DNA of 7,481 nucleotides. Source: Gemmatimonadales bacterium UBA2975. GTDB taxonomy: Bacteria > Gemmatimonadota > Gemmatimonadetes > Longimicrobiales > Gaopeijiaceae. Location of the stretch: contig DEAT01000034.1 of assembly GCA_002348265.1 (NCBI GenBank), forward strand, positions 1 through 7,481, read 5' to 3'. Both the position numbers and the translations under genes were made by a program. Shown here in pieces: positions 5,247 through 7,481 of the stretch (the stretch's first letter is position 1; each line of letters starts with the position of its first letter). The notes beneath the pieces were generated by a model, which was not told where the DNA came from, ran no database searches, and saw only the letters and a list, made by a program, of their open reading frames with translations.

Positions 5247-6854
5247 ATGGAGCTTATCGTTTCGTGTGCAACGGGGAAGGGTATAGTTCAGGACTACGTT
5301 GATAGAAGTCCAAAAGCGCTCCCGTTTTACGGCCGCCATTATGCTGAGGAGGGCGTCTTTGAGGATAAGGCATTAGAACTTGATCTCCGTTTCGACCAAG
5401 ATTCCCGACGCCGTGCGGCCGATGCGCTTGTGGTCCCGGTAGGCGCTGACCGTTCACGTCTTGAGGCCTTTGTAGAGGATGGGGGATTCATGGTCACCAC
5501 CGGACAGCAACCAGGTCTATACGGAGGACCGCTTTACAGCATCTACAAGGGACTCACTGCTGTCCGCGTCGCGGAGGCTGCCGAAGCTAAGTTGGGGAAA
5601 CCTGTGATCCCGGTGTTTTGGGTCGCGTCAGATGATCATGACTGGGAAGAGGCGAATCATTCTTACCTCATCAATACAGAAAATGAGTTATGTCGTTTCG
5701 AGGTTCGCGGTTCGAAGGACCAAGGCCGTCAATCTCTTCATCGGATAAGGCTTGGAGAAGAGGCAGATCGGGTGCTCGATGATTTTGTGGCATCACTGCC
5801 CATAACTGAGTTTACTGAGGAATTGGTAAGCTTGCTTCGGGCTGGGTTTTCCTCAGGCAGTTCAATACCACAGGGCTTCCACGACCTGCTTCAACACCTC
5901 CTAGGCCGATTTGGTCTTTTTTTTACAGATGCGACTGATCTGACGATTAAAGCGGCATCACGGGACCTTGTGCGCGAGGAATTAGCTACCTCAGGAACGA
6001 TGGAGGACGTCCTTCGAGGCACCGCGGATGCCCTAGAGAGCGCAGGCTACGGACTGCAAGCTGCGATCATGCCCGAAGGTGTAAATCTGTTTGTGGAAGG
6101 CGCACATGGCCGTGAGCGTCTTTATCGGGACCCGGCTGGATTTCGATTGAACCCTTCGCAAGAGGTCCGTAGTGCTACAGATGTTCATGCGTCTTTTGAC
6201 TCGGACCCCGCCTCAGTCAGCCCAAACGTGCTATTTCGTCCGATTGTTGAGAGCCATGTATTTCCAACCCTAGCGTACGTCGCTGGTCCAGGTGAGATCG
6301 GGTATTACGCTCAGTTGAGTGACTATTTCAAGGCGCACAATATAGAGATGCCTATTGTGTGGCCTAGATTCAGTGTTGCTACAATTGAGAAGAAAGTCGG
6401 CAAAGTGCTCAAAAAGTTTGACGTAACGCTAGATGACCTTCAACGCCCCTTTCATGAGATCGCAAGTGGTTTCGCGCATGATGAAATCCCTATTGAAAGT
6501 AAGGAGGCCATAGGTAAACTCCGGGCATCCATAAGTGAGGGAGTCAGCGAGTTACAGGTGACGGTAAGTGCCGTAGATCCCACCCTTAGGGCTTCTGCTG
6601 AGCAGTTCCGGAATCAGGCGTTCGGCACACTGAAAGATTTAGAATCTAAGCTTGCGCAGGCGGTGAAGCGGAAGAGCGCAATAGCCCTCTCACAGCTGGA
6701 AAAAGCACAGGTCCATTTGATGCCGAACGGAAAACCCACTGAGCGAGTACAGGGCCCTATGTACTATCTGGCCCGCTATGGCGGCGCGTTTCTTGATACT
6801 CTGTATGAACGATTCGAAGTTGACCTTGATCGCCCACCCGACGCTGGAAGATAG
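5247..6854 (+). CDS. bshC: Bacillithiol biosynthesis cysteine-adding enzyme
   Basis: BshC performs the last step of bacillithiol synthesis, joining cysteine to glucosaminyl-malate in the cytosol. The product is 535 aa, close to the roughly 540 of Bacillus BshC. The Rossmann-like core shows TTGQQPGLYGGPLYSIYKG (84-102) and FWVASDDHDWEEANH (124-138), both highly typical. Further typical segments are MPEGVNLFVEG (275-285), VAGPGEIGYYAQL (345-357) and the C-terminal MYYLARYGG (505-513). Residues of about 420-490 form the long helical coiled-coil segment characteristic of the family. ATG 5247 is chosen because AAGGG lies five bases upstream and it follows the rlmH stop by one base; an upstream in-frame start at 5178 would bury 68 bases in rlmH. 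bshA and bshB are not in the window. Some lineages such as Chlorobi N-methylate the product, and this cannot be judged here. A run of eight T (5917-5924) lies within the gene. Confidence 0.95.
   Translation: MELIVSCATGKGIVQDYVDRSPKALPFYGRHYAEEGVFEDKALELDLRFDQDSRRRAADALVVPVGADRSRLEAFVEDGGFMVTTGQQPGLYGGPLYSIYKGLTAVRVAEAAEAKLGKPVIPVFWVASDDHDWEEANHSYLINTENELCRFEVRGSKDQGRQSLHRIRLGEEADRVLDDFVASLPITEFTEELVSLLRAGFSSGSSIPQGFHDLLQHLLGRFGLFFTDATDLTIKAASRDLVREELATSGTMEDVLRGTADALESAGYGLQAAIMPEGVNLFVEGAHGRERLYRDPAGFRLNPSQEVRSATDVHASFDSDPASVSPNVLFRPIVESHVFPTLAYVAGPGEIGYYAQLSDYFKAHNIEMPIVWPRFSVATIEKKVGKVLKKFDVTLDDLQRPFHEIASGFAHDEIPIESKEAIGKLRASISEGVSELQVTVSAVDPTLRASAEQFRNQAFGTLKDLESKLAQAVKRKSAIALSQLEKAQVHLMPNGKPTERVQGPMYYLARYGGAFLDTLYERFEVDLDRPPDAGR
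5917..5924 (+). repeat. Run of eight T inside bshC
   Basis: Eight T encode part of Leu-Phe-Phe within the BshC core (about residues 224-226). The frame is intact as given. It is a potential slippage or assembly-error site only; no regulatory role is visible. Confidence 0.85.
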
Positions 6855-6896
6855 GATGCGTCTGTTAGTCACCTCCCGAGTTCCGTAGGTTCTGGT

Positions 6897-7184
6897 ATGT
6901 TCCCTGAGCTATTCCTCATCCTCGTCATACTGATCCCGCTGTTCGCTGTTGTGCTCGAGTCTCCGGTCGCACAGGCGATTGCGACGCGCTTGGAGCGGCG
7001 CGACACCAAGGGAGCGCCGGAACAGGCTATAGATCGGATAGCCTATCTAGAGGCGGAGGTCGACCGCCTGACAAATGAACTAATGAGCCTAAAGGAAGAG
7101 AGTCAGTTCCTTCACAGCCTGCTCACTGAGCGATCTCGTATCGAGGGTGGCGTCAACGCCCTGTTGAGAGAAGAAGACGGCTGA
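6897..7184 (+). CDS. Small membrane-anchored coiled-coil protein of unknown function
   Basis: I do not recognise a family for this 95-residue protein. Residues 4-20 are strongly hydrophobic (LFLILVILIPLFAVV) and form one membrane helix. Residues 45-76 carry a clean heptad pattern with hydrophobic a/d positions Ile48, Leu51, Val55, Leu58, Leu62, Leu65, Leu72 and Leu76, so it probably oligomerises through a coiled coil. A short acidic tail ends the protein. The basic residues after the helix (RLERR) favour a cytoplasmic coiled coil, which is an inference. The architecture recalls PspB-like envelope-stress proteins and FtsB/FtsL-like bitopic proteins, but I see no diagnostic motif of either. ATG 6897 follows bshC by 42 bases, with a weak AGG seven bases upstream. 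murJ follows after 16 bases, suggesting an envelope role. Confidence 0.72.
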   Translation: MFPELFLILVILIPLFAVVLESPVAQAIATRLERRDTKGAPEQAIDRIAYLEAEVDRLTNELMSLKEESQFLHSLLTERSRIEGGVNALLREEDG

Positions 7185-7200
7185 TTGGCCCGGATTGGAT

Positions 7201-7481
7201 GTGACTGGTAACGCCCCCGTTCCCGAATGCACCGATGCGCCCACGAAGAGTGGCCGGGGTGCGATCGCTGTTGGATCCGGTATTTTTATAAGCAAACTAT
7301 TTGGGTTCATCAGGGAACGGGTATTCGCACATTATTTTGGTTCTAGTGGCATCGCTGATGCTTGGTGGGCTGCCCTTCGTATGCCTAACGTGGTCAGGAA
7401 CCTGCTTGGTGAAGGAACACTCTCCGCGTCGCTGATCCCGGTCTACACAAGTTTTCTTCAAGAAGGTCGGGATCGCGACGC
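7201..7481 (+). CDS. murJ: Lipid II flippase MurJ, N-terminal part, 3' end outside window
   Basis: MurJ is the MOP-superfamily flippase that moves lipid II across the inner membrane for peptidoglycan synthesis. Only the first 93 residues are visible. The family signature begins at residue 31, SKLFGFIRERVFAHYFG, continues with ADAWWAALRMPNVVRNLLGEG, and ends in LSASLIPVY. Aligned to E. coli, the essential Arg24, Asp39 and Arg52 are kept as Arg38, Asp53 and Arg66. Arg18 is a conservative Lys (Lys32) and Arg53 is Asn. A polar tail of about 20 residues precedes the first helix. The start is GTG 7201, with GGA a few bases upstream; TTG 7195 is an alternative, and the frame is closed by a stop at 7165. 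I found this gene by reading the right-edge frame; it continues past the window. Confidence 0.94.
   Translation, partial: MTGNAPVPECTDAPTKSGRGAIAVGSGIFISKLFGFIRERVFAHYFGSSGIADAWWAALRMPNVVRNLLGEGTLSASLIPVYTSFLQEGRDRD

Noticed and set aside
6869..6876. TCACCTCC in the bshC downstream gap, identical to the 16S anti-Shine-Dalgarno sequence
   Set aside because: On the minus strand no start codon or ORF follows at proper spacing, and on the plus strand no nearby matching ribosome binding site would be sequestered; taken as chance.
1..7481. Mobile elements, CRISPR arrays, tRNA/rRNA genes, defence or secondary-metabolite systems
   Set aside because: No inverted or direct repeats of note, no transposase or integrase motifs, no clover-leaf-like sequence, and almost all bases are accounted for by housekeeping envelope genes.

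Overview
The window is almost wholly coding on the + strand and looks like a single envelope-biogenesis operon. It suggests a diderm bacterium of moderate G+C that makes lipid A. Three features together point to the FCB side of the tree, and in my judgement to Gemmatimonadota: an LpxC-FabZ fusion, a DUF374 acyltransferase between lpxB and lpxK, and a bacillithiol gene (bshC) in an LPS-type operon. The phylum is inferred from gene content and remembered gene order, not from a search.

Left part (1-4781), lipid A synthesis: the 3' part of a fused lpxC-fabZ gene running in from the left edge, lpxA, a 44-residue single-helix membrane ORF with the strongest ribosome binding site in the window, lpxB with a non-ATG start overlapping that ORF, a DUF374 lysophospholipid-acyltransferase-family gene, and lpxK. 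These give acylation of UDP-GlcNAc (LpxA), deacetylation (LpxC), disaccharide formation (LpxB) and 4'-phosphorylation (LpxK). FabZ supplies acyl chains for fatty acid elongation, and the DUF374 protein is a candidate secondary acyltransferase. lpxD may lie upstream. A UDP-diacylglucosamine hydrolase (LpxH/LpxI/LpxG) and the Kdo transferase WaaA are not in the window.

Right part (4778-7481): rlmH (23S rRNA methyltransferase), bshC (last step of bacillithiol synthesis), a 95-residue protein with one membrane helix and a coiled coil, and the 5' end of murJ (lipid II flippase), cut by the right edge. Spacing is very tight throughout: overlaps of 4 bases at lpxB/DUF374 and lpxK/rlmH, a gap of 1-2 bases at fabZ/lpxA, DUF374/lpxK and rlmH/bshC, and longest gaps of 44 and 42 bases. 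This implies co-transcription and translational coupling.

I see no mobile element, CRISPR array, tRNA, rRNA or convincing terminator, and no evidence of a wholly new system. The points most worth a second look are the small membrane ORF wedged between lpxA and lpxB, the absence of any ATG start for lpxB, the altered RGYG-type motif in LpxK, and an eight-G run that encodes the acyl-chain 'ruler' glycine of LpxA.
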